Source: an uncultured Alphaproteobacteria bacterium
GTDB taxonomy: Bacteria; Pseudomonadota; Alphaproteobacteria; MPNO01; UBA2964
Direction of reading: 5' to 3'
DNA: 64,000 nucleotides
NCBI GenBank assembly: GCA_951812775.1
Contig: OX638326.1
Coordinates: 124,001 to 188,000, forward strand
Shown: positions 35,114-44,144 of the stretch, one piece after another
How the letters are laid out: the number at the start of each line of letters is the position of its first letter
How positions within the stretch are numbered: the stretch's first letter is position 1
Translations under genes and position numbers: made by a program
The notes under the pieces: generated by a model
What the model was told of the DNA's origin: nothing
Database searches by the model: none
What the model saw: the letters and a program-made list of their open reading frames with translations, nothing else

Positions 35114-37021
35114 TCAGGCGAAGACTTTTATTGTTGGAAGTGATCTTGCCCGGTCGACGAATTTTGTTTGCCATGCTTCTGAAATGACCGGTCGCCAGAG
35201 CGTCCAGGCGAGGTGGCTTTCACCATTGTTGAAGCGATCCAAACATTTCTGCCACCAGGCGACATTCCAATAGCTTCTTTCCTGAAAACGTTTGTCTGAA
35301 ATGGTTTCATTGGCGATCTTCTGGAGCCCTTGGGAAAACCAATGCTCCTGGGGTGGCAAGAAACCCTGCTTGTTCCACCGAATACGGATTTGTTCGGGCA
35401 GAATCTTTGTCATGGCCCGTCGCAATAATCGTTTTGTTTGGGCTTCGCCCATCAAAGTTGCCGGCTTCATGTTTAAGGCAAACTCGGCAATTCGGTGATC
35501 GCAGAAGGGGAGTCGAACCTCACGAGAATGCGCCATCGAATTTCGATCGCCGTATCGTAACAAGGTAGGCAGGTGCGCTTTAAAACTGTCCTGATATAGA
35601 ATTTCAGACAAGGGATTGAAGCCGTTTGAAGGCGTGTCGCCTTTAGGTTTCTTAAGTAACGGTAGCGACTCTTTTGTGAGCCCAAACAACGTATCACTTC
35701 CAAATTTCAGATATTGGGCGGCATACCATCTGAGTAACGGTGGGGCATGATCTTTCAACTTCGACTTTGTGCCGTTCAATGCAAGCGGATAGCGTTTTTC
35801 AATAGCGGCGCTTTCTCTTTTGGCTTTGGAGTCTTCCTGTTTGCTGAAAGTCTGGAGGTAATAGTTGAAATATTGTTCATAACCACCAAGCAACTCATCA
35901 GCTCCCTGGCCATCCAGTAGAACCGTAATGTTTTGTTCTTTGGCTTTTTTAAACACGCTCCATTGGGCAAACTGGCTGGTGCTGCCAACCGGCAATTCAT
36001 TATCCCACATGAACTGATCCAGATTCTCCATAAAACCGGTCGTCGTCGGTTCCGTGAGGTGGCTTACGACACCGGTATGATCGATGACCTTTTGAGCGAA
36101 AGGCAGTTCGTCTTGCGCGGCGCCTGGAAAGTGTCCGGTAAAGGTATGGTAGGGATGATCGTTGCCGCGAAGCTGTTTTGATACGCAAACAATTGAGCTG
36201 GAATCCAACCCGCCCGAAAGACAGGATCCGACAGGAACATCACTACGTAATCTTAATTTGATAGAGTCTGTCAGGAGATCGCGGAACTGCGCAATGGCGT
36301 CGTCGTCTTTGAGTTTTTCGAATTCTGCATCGGGGGAAACATCCCAGTATCGCGAGATGTTTATTGTGAGTTGGTTGACATCTATCAGGGCCATTTCACC
36401 GGGGAGAAGTTGATTTATTCCGGCAAAGATTGTCTCTCGTTCGTCATCAAGTCCCTCTCTTGGCGATATTAGAAAGCGAAGATGGAGCGCATCGTTTTGT
36501 TCAGTGCTAACGCCCTGCAGGGGAAGGAGTGCCTTATATTCTGAGGCAAAGGCGATCATTTCAGTCATTTGGGTGAATAGAAACGGTTTCTCACCGAAAC
36601 GATCACGGGCACAAAAGATCGTGCTATTTCGTTTGTCATAAATCGCAAAGGCAAACATACCGTTGAACAGGGACAGGCAATCAGTTCCCCAACATATATA
36701 AGCTGCGAGGAGGACTTCTGTGTCGCTGTGCGACTTCAAGTGAATACCTTCGGCCGCGAGGCGCTGTGCGATCTCAAGATAATTATAGATCTCACCATTA
36801 AAGGTTAGAACAGCATTGTCCGATGCGTCACACATCGGCTGTGCCCCGGCCTCTGTTGGGTCGATGATTGCGAGCCGACGATGGCCCAGCACGACGGTCC
36901 CGCCATCATTTCTCCATTCGCCAAAACCGTCAGGTCCGCGATGTTCCATCAGCGTGGTCATCGCAGATACGGCGTCGGGATGTATTTCCCGTTTGGCAAC
37001 GATTCCAGCTATACCGCACAT
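35114..37021 (-). CDS. asnB: Asparagine synthase (glutamine-hydrolysing), surface-glycan type
   Basis: A 635-residue class II glutamine amidotransferase. The N-terminal nucleophile Cys2 (MCGIAGIVAK), the GATase motifs RGPDGFGEW and FNGEIYNYLE, and the ATP-pyrophosphatase loop SGGLDSSSI near residue 269 are all present. AsnB paralogues in glycan clusters often amidate sugar acids rather than make asparagine. It heads the minus-strand glycan genes and is divergent from the CgeB-like gene. Confidence 0.92.
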   Translation of the reverse strand: MCGIAGIVAKREIHPDAVSAMTTLMEHRGPDGFGEWRNDGGTVVLGHRRLAIIDPTEAGAQPMCDASDNAVLTFNGEIYNYLEIAQRLAAEGIHLKSHSDTEVLLAAYICWGTDCLSLFNGMFAFAIYDKRNSTIFCARDRFGEKPFLFTQMTEMIAFASEYKALLPLQGVSTEQNDALHLRFLISPREGLDDERETIFAGINQLLPGEMALIDVNQLTINISRYWDVSPDAEFEKLKDDDAIAQFRDLLTDSIKLRLRSDVPVGSCLSGGLDSSSIVCVSKQLRGNDHPYHTFTGHFPGAAQDELPFAQKVIDHTGVVSHLTEPTTTGFMENLDQFMWDNELPVGSTSQFAQWSVFKKAKEQNITVLLDGQGADELLGGYEQYFNYYLQTFSKQEDSKAKRESAAIEKRYPLALNGTKSKLKDHAPPLLRWYAAQYLKFGSDTLFGLTKESLPLLKKPKGDTPSNGFNPLSEILYQDSFKAHLPTLLRYGDRNSMAHSREVRLPFCDHRIAEFALNMKPATLMGEAQTKRLLRRAMTKILPEQIRIRWNKQGFLPPQEHWFSQGLQKIANETISDKRFQERSYWNVAWWQKCLDRFNNGESHLAWTLWRPVISEAWQTKFVDRARSLPTIKVFA

Positions 37022-37175
37022 GTATTACCTGATCTCAAAATTAGGAAGCACCTGCATGACAGGGTAGGCTTTGATTTTCGTACTTGGGAATTGGTGATTC
37101 ATTATCTCCTCTAATACTGTTATTCATCGCACCCTGCGAGTCGTTGCAACGCTCCGAATGTAGTCTGATTTTAGT

Positions 37176-38249
37176 ATGACCGACCTTTCGATTCTTTCTA
37201 TGCTCTTTATCGGTGATCTCAATGATTATTCGAAAGGCTACTCGCGTCTTTGTGCGGCACGGGAGCTCGATGTTTCTGTAGAAGCGTTATCATCAATACC
37301 GGTGCAGAGCGGTGACACCGGTTACGCAGAAATTTCCAATTTTTTTAAGCTGGCCTGGAAATTAGGTTTTCAACTCGATCTCGAGAAAATTAACAAGCGT
37401 ATGGTCCAAAAAGCAGAGGAGTTGAACCCTGATATCATATGGATCGAAAAAGGAAATATGATATGGCCGGGTACCTTACGAAAATTGCGTAGCCTTTGCC
37501 CTGACGCCCATCTGGTTTCTTATACCGATGATGACATGTTCAATTCGTTGAACAGGACCTGGGCCTACCGATGGGGCGTTAAACATTACGACACAGTGTT
37601 TACAACCAAGTCCTATAACGCCAACCCAGATGAATTACCGTCATTTGGGGCACGGCGGGTTGTGATGGTGGATAAGGCTTATGACCCTGCGCATCACAGG
37701 CCCGTGGAGCTAACTCCCGAAGAACATGACTGGCTGGATGACGATGTGGGTTTTATCGGGAGTTTTGAGCAACCACGTGCTGACGACATGTTGTACCTCG
37801 CCCAACAGGGAATTCGCGTTCGGGTTTGGGGAAATGGTTGGGATTTATTTGATCCTCAGGAGCCTAACCTGATTATTGAACGAAGGGCGCTGGTGAATAC
37901 CAACAACAACCCGCTTTATTCAAAAGGTATCTGTGCAACTAAAATTAATCTCGCCTTTTTGCGAAAGGCCAATAGGGATTTACAGACAGATCGAAGTATT
38001 GAGATACCCGCCTGTGGTGCTTTTATGATGGCAGAATATTCAGACGAACATGCCGCTCTCTTTGAAGAAGATAAAGAAGCGGTTTATTTCCGCTCACGGA
38101 CAGAACTCGTTGAGAAAATTCGTTACTATCTTGATCATGATGATGAGCGCAACTCAATTGCGAGTGCTGGTCGGGCGCGATGTTTGGACCATGATTACAG
38201 CCAAAAGGGGCGTATGAAATTTATGCTTGGGAAGCTCATTGACACTTAG
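37176..38249 (+). CDS. CgeB-like glycosyltransferase
   Basis: A 357-residue protein of the CgeB / GT1-2 type often seen in surface-glycan loci. Typical parts: MLFIGDLNDYSKGY, DIIWIEKGNMIWP, SYTDDDMFN, DVGFIGSFEQPRADDM, RVWGNGWD, INLAFLRKANRDLQTDRS and EIPACGAFMMAEYSDEH. The 3' end and the stop codon are duplicated exactly by a 35-bp tandem repeat. It is followed by a methyltransferase gene. Confidence 0.85.
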   Translation: MTDLSILSMLFIGDLNDYSKGYSRLCAARELDVSVEALSSIPVQSGDTGYAEISNFFKLAWKLGFQLDLEKINKRMVQKAEELNPDIIWIEKGNMIWPGTLRKLRSLCPDAHLVSYTDDDMFNSLNRTWAYRWGVKHYDTVFTTKSYNANPDELPSFGARRVVMVDKAYDPAHHRPVELTPEEHDWLDDDVGFIGSFEQPRADDMLYLAQQGIRVRVWGNGWDLFDPQEPNLIIERRALVNTNNNPLYSKGICATKINLAFLRKANRDLQTDRSIEIPACGAFMMAEYSDEHAALFEEDKEAVYFRSRTELVEKIRYYLDHDDERNSIASAGRARCLDHDYSQKGRMKFMLGKLIDT

Positions 38250-38285
38250 AGAAATTTATGCTTGGGAAGCTCATTGACACTTAGA
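38216..38285 (+). repeat. Exact 35-bp tandem duplication over a gene end
   Basis: The 35-base unit from gaaatttatgcttggg through tcattgacacttaga is present at 38216-38250 and 38251-38285. The first copy contains the stop codon of the CgeB-like gene (38247-38249), so the protein is unchanged and the second copy is untranslated. Confidence 0.95.
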
Positions 38286-38326
38286 GACGACAGGAAAGAA
38301 ATTTTGAATTTATTTGGAGAGCGTCG

Positions 38327-39313
38327 GTGAACAAGGATACCGCTGAAATTCTAATTTGTCCAAAATGTGACGGCGATAAAGCGCTCGATTTATCCATAGA
38401 TGAACAATTGAAAAATCGTGATGTGGTCACAGGGGCGCTCACATGTACTGAATGTCAGTCTATTTTTCCGATTACCAACGGTGTAGCGCGCTTTGTGGAA
38501 GCTGAAGACGATTATTGCGATAATTTTGGTTTTCAGTGGTTGAAATGGAAGGACATTCAAATAGACCGGCTGGCAGGTCATAGCCTTTCAGAAACACGTT
38601 TTCTAAATGATAGCGGTTGGTCGCCGGAATGGCTTGAAAACAAGTTGATTCTTGATGGCGGTTGTGGTGCCGGTCGTTTTACTGATGTTGTTGCTGGGCA
38701 TGGGGCTAGAGTAATTGCATGCGATTTGAGCGGTGCCATAGATGCATGTCGCGAGACAACTCAATACCACGACAATCGTGTTGATTGCATTCAGGCGTCT
38801 CTATTTGAATTGCCCTTCAAAGAGGGCACCTTTGATGGCGTTTTTTGCATGGGAGTTGTCCAACACACCCCAGATCCGGCTAAGGTCATTCGAAGTTTAC
38901 CTAAATTTTTGAAATCGGGTGGCTTGCTTGCGTATAATTTTTACGAAAAAAGTATTTATTCCCGAATACAATTTATTAAGTACGGCTTAAGACTCATAAC
39001 CCGTTATCTTTCAGTGAAAAGCACACTGAGGCTGAGTCATTTCCTTGTTAAAATATTTTTTCCGATTACCTATTTTCTGGCACCAATTCGTAAAATTAGA
39101 ATTATAAATTTCTTTATCCCGATTTGTGCAAGTCATGCTCCTGAATTGAACAAAGAACAGCAATATACGTGGACCTTGTTGGACACGTTTGACTGGTATG
39201 GGCCACGTTATGAGATTAGGCAGCGTCATACAGAGGTAGCAAAAATGGTTGAGGGCTTAGGATTGGATATAGTGCAAAGCCGGCCAGGAGTGGTACAGGC
39301 CCATCACAAATAG
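38327..39313 (+). CDS. SAM-dependent methyltransferase with Trm112-like zinc ribbon
   Basis: A 328-residue protein. The N-terminus has two Cys pairs (CPKC and CTEC) as in Trm112-like domains. A class I methyltransferase domain follows, with the SAM-binding loop LDGGCGAGRF near residue 113, VIACDLSGA and GVVQHTPDP. The C-terminal third is hydrophobic and basic (RKIRIINFFIP), so it may bind membranes or lipid-linked glycans. It starts at GTG 38327 with GGAG eight bases before it. The region is AT-richer than its neighbours, as is common in surface-glycan genes. Confidence 0.85.
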   Translation: MNKDTAEILICPKCDGDKALDLSIDEQLKNRDVVTGALTCTECQSIFPITNGVARFVEAEDDYCDNFGFQWLKWKDIQIDRLAGHSLSETRFLNDSGWSPEWLENKLILDGGCGAGRFTDVVAGHGARVIACDLSGAIDACRETTQYHDNRVDCIQASLFELPFKEGTFDGVFCMGVVQHTPDPAKVIRSLPKFLKSGGLLAYNFYEKSIYSRIQFIKYGLRLITRYLSVKSTLRLSHFLVKIFFPITYFLAPIRKIRIINFFIPICASHAPELNKEQQYTWTLLDTFDWYGPRYEIRQRHTEVAKMVEGLGLDIVQSRPGVVQAHHK

Positions 39314-39397
39314 AAAACGTTTTTCTGAAAAAGGTTGAAAAAATTTTATCATATGTTACTAAATATTTTGGATTAAGAAATCAAACAGGATAGAGGA

Positions 39398-39427
39398 ACG
39401 GTCATGGGAAATACGGTCATGGGAAAT
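39398..39427 (+). repeat. Exact 15-bp tandem duplication containing the start codon
   Basis: acggtcatgggaaat occurs at 39398-39412 and 39413-39427. Each copy carries an in-frame ATG, so the solute-binding-like protein begins MGNTVMGNF and has two possible starts five codons apart. Confidence 0.95.
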
Positions 39428-40294
39428 TTTGTAATCGCACCACATATGAGACTTCACGAATGGGTTGCCATTGAAAAAGGTTATTTCCACGACGCCGACC
39501 TCAATCACCGGTTGGATAATGTTCTTGTGGGGCATGACGGAAAACTTCATGATCTTGGCGACAAGACAGGGGCTTATCAGACATTTGAAGAGGGTCGGAC
39601 CTGTGATGTTAGCTCCGCCTGTCACTGGACCGTAAATGTCGCCGCGGCATCAGGGCATGGAAAGCTATACGCTGATGCTTACTCGGTTTCTCCCTGTGCA
39701 ATATTCGTGGCGGCGGACTCTGATATCAAGTCGCCGGAAGATTTGGCAGATATTCCCATTTCGGTCGGGTATCAATCGGGTAGTCACTATTCCACCATTC
39801 AGGCACTGGAGCAGTTTTTACCGGCTGAGACGATCAAACTTTCTTTCGCCGACGGATTACTGTTCAACCGCATGGAGCTGTTGATCGACGGAAAAGTACC
39901 TGCTGCGAGTCTGTTTAGCGGTCCTTATTATTTCATGGAGCAGTTAGGGTTTCGTAAGGTGGCCGATACATCCTTTATGATGGCCTCCATGGTCGCTGAA
40001 GATGCGGATATGGATGATGTCGAAAAATACTTTGGAGCACTGCGACGGGCTCAGGCGGACATTGATCTCCGTCCAGAACTTTACACGCATTATTACAAGG
40101 AAGAATTCCCGGAGAGGTTTCGGGATCGAATGGATACCCGGCTTTTCGGACCCGGCGAAAGGATTGTCTTTGAACCTTATTCCCGTGAGATTTTTGAAAA
40201 TTCTCAACAATGGATCGCCGAGAGGGGAATCTTTGAAGATGGAAACCTCGGAGATCGGGACTACGCTGAGGCGGTTGTTTCAGCAGCGGAGTAA
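39404..40294 (+). CDS. Periplasmic-binding-fold protein lacking a signal peptide
   Basis: A 296-residue protein of the NMT1/SsuA-like substrate-binding type. The domain pattern is visible (AIEKGYFHDADL, CDVSSACHWTVN, IKSPEDLADIPISVGYQSG, then the second lobe). No signal peptide or lipobox is present: the protein starts directly with the first strand (MGNFVIAPHMRLHEW). It could be a cytosolic sensor or enzyme with this fold, as in THI5-like proteins. No ABC permease or ATPase gene adjoins it. A terminator follows. Confidence 0.72.
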   Translation: MGNTVMGNFVIAPHMRLHEWVAIEKGYFHDADLNHRLDNVLVGHDGKLHDLGDKTGAYQTFEEGRTCDVSSACHWTVNVAAASGHGKLYADAYSVSPCAIFVAADSDIKSPEDLADIPISVGYQSGSHYSTIQALEQFLPAETIKLSFADGLLFNRMELLIDGKVPAASLFSGPYYFMEQLGFRKVADTSFMMASMVAEDADMDDVEKYFGALRRAQADIDLRPELYTHYYKEEFPERFRDRMDTRLFGPGERIVFEPYSREIFENSQQWIAERGIFEDGNLGDRDYAEAVVSAAE

Positions 40295-40316
40295 GTCGCA
40301 CAAATCGTTAAAAAGG

Positions 40317-40344
40317 GGCCGGGAAAATTTCCCGGTCTTTTTTT
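40317..40344 (+). terminator. Rho-independent terminator
   Basis: A GC-rich stem CCGGGAA / TTCCCGG (40319-40335) is followed by TCTTTTTTT. It lies 23 bases after the stop of the solute-binding-like gene. Confidence 0.85.
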
Positions 40345-40393
40345 GTGCGTGGATCATAGTATATCAATCTGACAGTGAGATTTTGGAAGACGA

Positions 40394-41371
40394 ATGATGG
40401 GAATGCTAATTGACGGTGAATGGGTCGATGACGATTCAAAGTTCAGAAATGCAGATAGTGGCGCCTTCGTTCGTCCAGAATCGAATTTTCGAAATTATGT
40501 TACTGCGGATGGATCGTCTGAGTTTCCGGCGGAAGCGGGGCGGTATCATTTGTTCCTGGCGCCAAATTGTCCCTGGGCTCATCGAACCCAATTAGTTAGG
40601 CGTATAAAAGGCCTGGAAGCGATAATCACCGTGACTTTGTCGGATATTCCTCGAACTCGAAGCTGGGCATATACCGAGGGTATCGGTAATGGCCTTGATC
40701 CGGTCGATGGTATCTTTGAATTGCATCAGGCCTACCAAGCAGCAGATCCTAACTATACCGGCCGGGTAACAGTACCCACGCTTTGGGATAAGAAGAAATG
40801 GACCGTTGTGAATAACGAGTCCGCTGAAATTATCAGGATGCTCAACACCGAATTTGATGAATGGGGTGACGCGACGATTGATTTATATCCCGAGGCGCTG
40901 CGCGAAGAGATCGATCAATATAATGATCGGATTTACACGACATTGAATAATGGTGTCTATCGTTGCGGATTTGCAAAATCTCAAGAGGCTTATGAGGAGG
41001 CTTACCACAAATTATTCGACACGCTTGAATGGTTGGAAGAGCATCTTGGCACTCGTCGTTATCTGTGTGGTGAAGCCCTCACTGAAGCGGATTGGCGCTT
41101 ATATACGACCCTCGTGCGGTTCGACTCTGTCTATTATGGCCATTTCAAGTGCAGCAAATTTCGTATTTGTGACCAGCCGAACCTCTGGAACTACTTAAAA
41201 GATTTATATCAGCAGCCGGGAATTGCCGAAATCACCGACATGGGGGGTATCAAGAAAGGTTATTGGGGAAATATGGTGAATGTAAATCCATCCGGTATCG
41301 TGCCCCTGGGGCCGGAAGATTTCGATCTAAGCGAAGGCCACGACCGAGATCGATTTGGAAAAGCAGCCTGA
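40394..41371 (+). CDS. Glutathionyl-hydroquinone reductase (Xi-class GST, YqjG/ECM4 type)
   Basis: A 325-residue Xi-class glutathione transferase. The catalytic Cys is in LAPNCPWAHRTQLV, and the family segments SDIPRTRSWAYTEGIGNGLDP-like, TVPTLWDKKKWTVVNNESAE and CGEALTEADWRLYTTLVRFD are all present. Such enzymes reduce glutathionyl-hydroquinones in the cytosol. The ATG at 40394 has GGAAGAC upstream; the third residue Met is another possible start. Confidence 0.92.
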   Translation: MMGMLIDGEWVDDDSKFRNADSGAFVRPESNFRNYVTADGSSEFPAEAGRYHLFLAPNCPWAHRTQLVRRIKGLEAIITVTLSDIPRTRSWAYTEGIGNGLDPVDGIFELHQAYQAADPNYTGRVTVPTLWDKKKWTVVNNESAEIIRMLNTEFDEWGDATIDLYPEALREEIDQYNDRIYTTLNNGVYRCGFAKSQEAYEEAYHKLFDTLEWLEEHLGTRRYLCGEALTEADWRLYTTLVRFDSVYYGHFKCSKFRICDQPNLWNYLKDLYQQPGIAEITDMGGIKKGYWGNMVNVNPSGIVPLGPEDFDLSEGHDRDRFGKAA

Positions 41372-41503
41372 CTTGACGGCATGAGGCTCATTGTAACAGC
41401 CGGGTTATAGCGTCCGTTTGGATGAATAGTCAGCTTTTGTTGACCGTGCAGCGATTCAGGTGGTGGTTCGCAATCATGGGACCGGATTTCTCTTGATACA
41501 TCT

Positions 41504-42790
41504 GGACACCTCGAAGAACGTTCGGTTTGGCCGCTTGCGGCGTGATTTGACCGGGTGGGCGCGTCTGAGTGTCGGTTTTTTCGAGCCGTTTTGCGTCGAT
41601 TTGATCGGTTTAGCCGGTCGAACCGGCCGTTCCGGCGTCATGTGGGCGCACTTCGCCCCTGGAGCCAGAGGAAACGGCGCATGTTATACGCCAGATTGGT
41701 CATGCCGATCTTGGCCTCGGCCCGGGCGATGCCGATGGTCCGAACCGAGAGCGCCATCAAGCCTTTCTGATGGGCGAAGACATGCTCGACGGCGGAGCGT
41801 ACCGCCGAGCGCGCCGCGTTGGCCTTGGCCAGGGTCGCCGGCATCGGCTTGCCGCGCGGCTTGCGGAAGTGGATCTGGGAGCGCTTGCCTTGGCGCGCCA
41901 GCATCTTCTCGTTACGCTTGGACCGATAGGCGGTATCCGCCCAGACCGGGCTCGCCGTGTTCTCCGGATCGATCAGACCGGCGAGCTGGCGGCCGTCATT
42001 GGCGGCGGCATCGGTGACGCGCCACTTGCGGATCAACCCGTGCCGCCGGTCCGTGGAGATGTGGTTCTTGTAGCCAAACGCCGGCACCATGATCTCCGGC
42101 CCCTTGGGGTGCCCATCCTCCAGACGCTTCACTCGGCCACGCTTCATGGTCCAGCGCGCATCCCGGTCTTTCTGGGCCAGCTTGGCCGGCTTGTCCTTCC
42201 ACTCCTCTGGCACCTTGCCGGCCTTCAACGCCACCTTCTCCGGAACGCTGTTGCGCTGCCTGGGCGCCGCGACGATCGTGGCATCGACGATCTGGCCCGA
42301 CAGCGCCAGGTAGCCATGGCCGCGCAGGTGTTCGTCGAAGCGATCGAACAACGCCTCGATCGCCTTGGCCTGCACCAGCAACTCACGGAACAGCCAGATC
42401 GTCTTGGCGTCCGGCACCCGGGCGTGAAGCCCCAGGCCCAGGAACCGCATGAAAGACAGCCGGTCGCGGATCTGGAACTCGGTTTGATCATCCGAGAGAT
42501 TGTATAGTGCCTGCAACACCAGGATCTTGAACATCAGAACGGGGTCATAGGGAGGCCGGCCACCCTGGCGCCGGTCCGAGCGACGTAGCGCCCGGATCAA
42601 GGGCCGGCGAAACAACTCGAAATCGACCAACTCACCAAGCCGAAGCAACGGATCACCCGCCGCCGACAGCGCCGCGTAACGCTCATCAAGATCGAAAAAA
42701 CCGGGCTGAGCCGACATTCCATCCTCCATCAAGCCGATGAGAGAAGTGAAGCAGATCATGGCCAAAATGACGAGGTGTTTAGAGGCGCCC
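41504..42790 (-). mobile_element. IS5-family insertion sequence (1287 bp)
   Basis: The element spans 41504-42790 and is flanked by the 4-bp direct repeat ATCT (41500-41503 and 42791-42794). Its ends are imperfect inverted repeats, GGACACCTCGAAGAA on the left and GGGCGCCTCTAAACA on the right read inward (10 of 15 matches). It carries one transposase gene. GC content is clearly higher than that of the flanks, so it arrived from another background. The boundaries are supported by the exact restoration of the interrupted gene. Confidence 0.9.
41638..42717 (-). CDS. IS5-family transposase
   Basis: A 359-residue DDE transposase. The N-terminal DUF772-like segment (SAQPGFFDLDERYAAL, GGRPPYDPVLMFKILVLQALYNLSD) is typical of IS5. 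The catalytic acids are Asp in GQIVDATIVAAP, Asp in PVWADTAYRS and Glu in RSAVEHVFAHQK. The ATG at 42717 is chosen because GGAGG lies just upstream; the open frame continues back into the interrupted ABM gene, giving an accidental 458-codon fusion. The transposase looks intact, so the element may be active. Confidence 0.92.
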   Translation of the reverse strand: MSAQPGFFDLDERYAALSAAGDPLLRLGELVDFELFRRPLIRALRRSDRRQGGRPPYDPVLMFKILVLQALYNLSDDQTEFQIRDRLSFMRFLGLGLHARVPDAKTIWLFRELLVQAKAIEALFDRFDEHLRGHGYLALSGQIVDATIVAAPRQRNSVPEKVALKAGKVPEEWKDKPAKLAQKDRDARWTMKRGRVKRLEDGHPKGPEIMVPAFGYKNHISTDRRHGLIRKWRVTDAAANDGRQLAGLIDPENTASPVWADTAYRSKRNEKMLARQGKRSQIHFRKPRGKPMPATLAKANAARSAVRSAVEHVFAHQKGLMALSVRTIGIARAEAKIGMTNLAYNMRRFLWLQGRSAPT

Positions 42791-43010
42791 ATCTGCATAT
42801 AATCGAAATTCATATGAATTTCGAGAGCGGCTTCATCGTCATAGACCTCGAATAAATGTACCCGGTTTCCGGTGTCATCTGGGATCAGGATGTCGAATTG
42901 CTGACAGCCTGGTTCGTTTTCAAGTACTCTGACCTTGTGTTGTTGGGCTAGCTGCAGATAGTCCTCGATGCAGCCTTCATTGAAATCAAGGGTGACGAAA
43001 AGAGCGATGC

Positions 43011-44144
43011 TCATAATGGTTTCTCCATGTTTCGCGGTTGCTGACCGACGCTTTGGCGGTCAATAGACGTGCTTTTTATCAGGGCATAAACCTCTTTGCC
43101 GACGGAGAGGTCTAAATGATCCAACGACCACCTCGTAATACGAACCCACAGAGGCACGCCGATATCGACGCAAATATCGATATCATGTGGAGTAGTGGCG
43201 TCGTGATCACTTCGTGTGTTTCCAATTTCCGTAATGGTACCGTGCAGGATGTTTATCTGGCTTATCCCTTCAGGCTTTTGAACCGCGAGCGATACATCAC
43301 GAGCCTTAATCCGTACGCGCACAGTTGAGCCAGGTTCGGCGCTAATACGAGGTACCCGTAACATGCCTCCTACAAATGACAGTTTAGTAAGACCATATTC
43401 TTCATCATGGGCGTCGATAGTCATTGAAATGACCGACCCCGCATCGTAACGGCCCGTAAGCCGCCTGAGATCAAGACGGCTGGTAAGCTCCTCGACAGGA
43501 CCGACAGCGGCTATTTCACCATTTTCAATAAGGACCAGTGTGTCTGCTAAGCGGATGATTTCATCAAGCGCATGGCTGACATAGATTATCGGAATGTCGA
43601 AACTATTCCGGATCATTTCGATGAAAGGGAGTATTTCTGATTTTCGGGCGTCGTCCAGTGACGCCAGTGGCTCATCCATCAGAAGAATATCGGGATTAGC
43701 GAGAAGGGCCCGTCCCAAGGCGACGCGCTGTTGTTCACCGCCGGACAAAGTAGTTGGTTTTTGATTGAGTAAATGGACGATACCTAGAACGCCTATCACC
43801 TGTTCGTATTTAACCTTGTGGTCGTCAGATGACGTACGTTTGCGCCCATATTCCAGGTTTTTATGGACAGTCATGTGCGGAAATAGGCGACTTTCCTGAA
43901 AAACATAGCCGATCCGCCGGTTTTCGATCTTTAAGTTGGTACCAGTTTCAGAGCTATACAAGACACGCCCGTCGATTTCGATGTGTCCACAATCTGGCTC
44001 GAGCAATCCAGCGATCATATTAATGATTGATGTTTTACCCGACCCCGATTGCCCAAAAAGCGCGACGATTCCTCGTGTTTGCGACTCGAACTTTGCATCA
44101 ATTTTGAGAGTGCCAAGTTGCTTCTGGACGGTAATGGAGATCAT
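43011..44144 (-). CDS. modC: Molybdate ABC transporter ATP-binding protein
   Basis: A 377-residue ABC ATPase. Walker A (FGQSGSGKTS), the signature LSGGEQQRVALGRALL, Walker B (ILLMDEPLASLDD) and the H-loop (IYVSHALDEI) are visible. The C-terminal third holds a TOBE/Mop molybdate-binding domain (SEVHVRIKARDVSLAV-like), which separates ModC from other importers. It overlaps modB by 4 bp. Confidence 0.93.
   Translation of the reverse strand: MISITVQKQLGTLKIDAKFESQTRGIVALFGQSGSGKTSIINMIAGLLEPDCGHIEIDGRVLYSSETGTNLKIENRRIGYVFQESRLFPHMTVHKNLEYGRKRTSSDDHKVKYEQVIGVLGIVHLLNQKPTTLSGGEQQRVALGRALLANPDILLMDEPLASLDDARKSEILPFIEMIRNSFDIPIIYVSHALDEIIRLADTLVLIENGEIAAVGPVEELTSRLDLRRLTGRYDAGSVISMTIDAHDEEYGLTKLSFVGGMLRVPRISAEPGSTVRVRIKARDVSLAVQKPEGISQINILHGTITEIGNTRSDHDATTPHDIDICVDIGVPLWVRITRWSLDHLDLSVGKEVYALIKSTSIDRQSVGQQPRNMEKPL

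Larger units (their letters stand above)
41430..43014 (-). pseudogene. ABM-domain monooxygenase gene split by an IS element
   Basis: The two ends of an antibiotic-biosynthesis-monooxygenase (ABM) family gene flank the IS element. The N-terminal part (43014-42791) encodes MSIALFVTLDFNEGC through LEIHMNFDYMQM, the C-terminal part (41503-41430) encodes MYQEKSGPMIANHHLNRC and a TGA at 41432-41430. Removing the IS and one ATCT copy joins them in frame to a 97-residue protein of normal ABM length. ABM proteins are small dimeric quinol or heme-type monooxygenases. The gene overlaps modC by 4 bp, so it was the last gene of the molybdate transport operon. Confidence 0.85.

Noticed and set aside
41770..42507. 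245-codon open frame opposite the transposase
   Set aside because: It is antisense to a clear DDE transposase in GC-rich DNA, has Arg/Ala/Gly-biased composition and no recognisable family.
41638..43014. A 458-residue ABM-transposase fusion protein
   Set aside because: The direct repeats ATCT and the restored ABM frame show the joint is an insertion boundary; the transposase has its own ATG with GGAGG at 42717.
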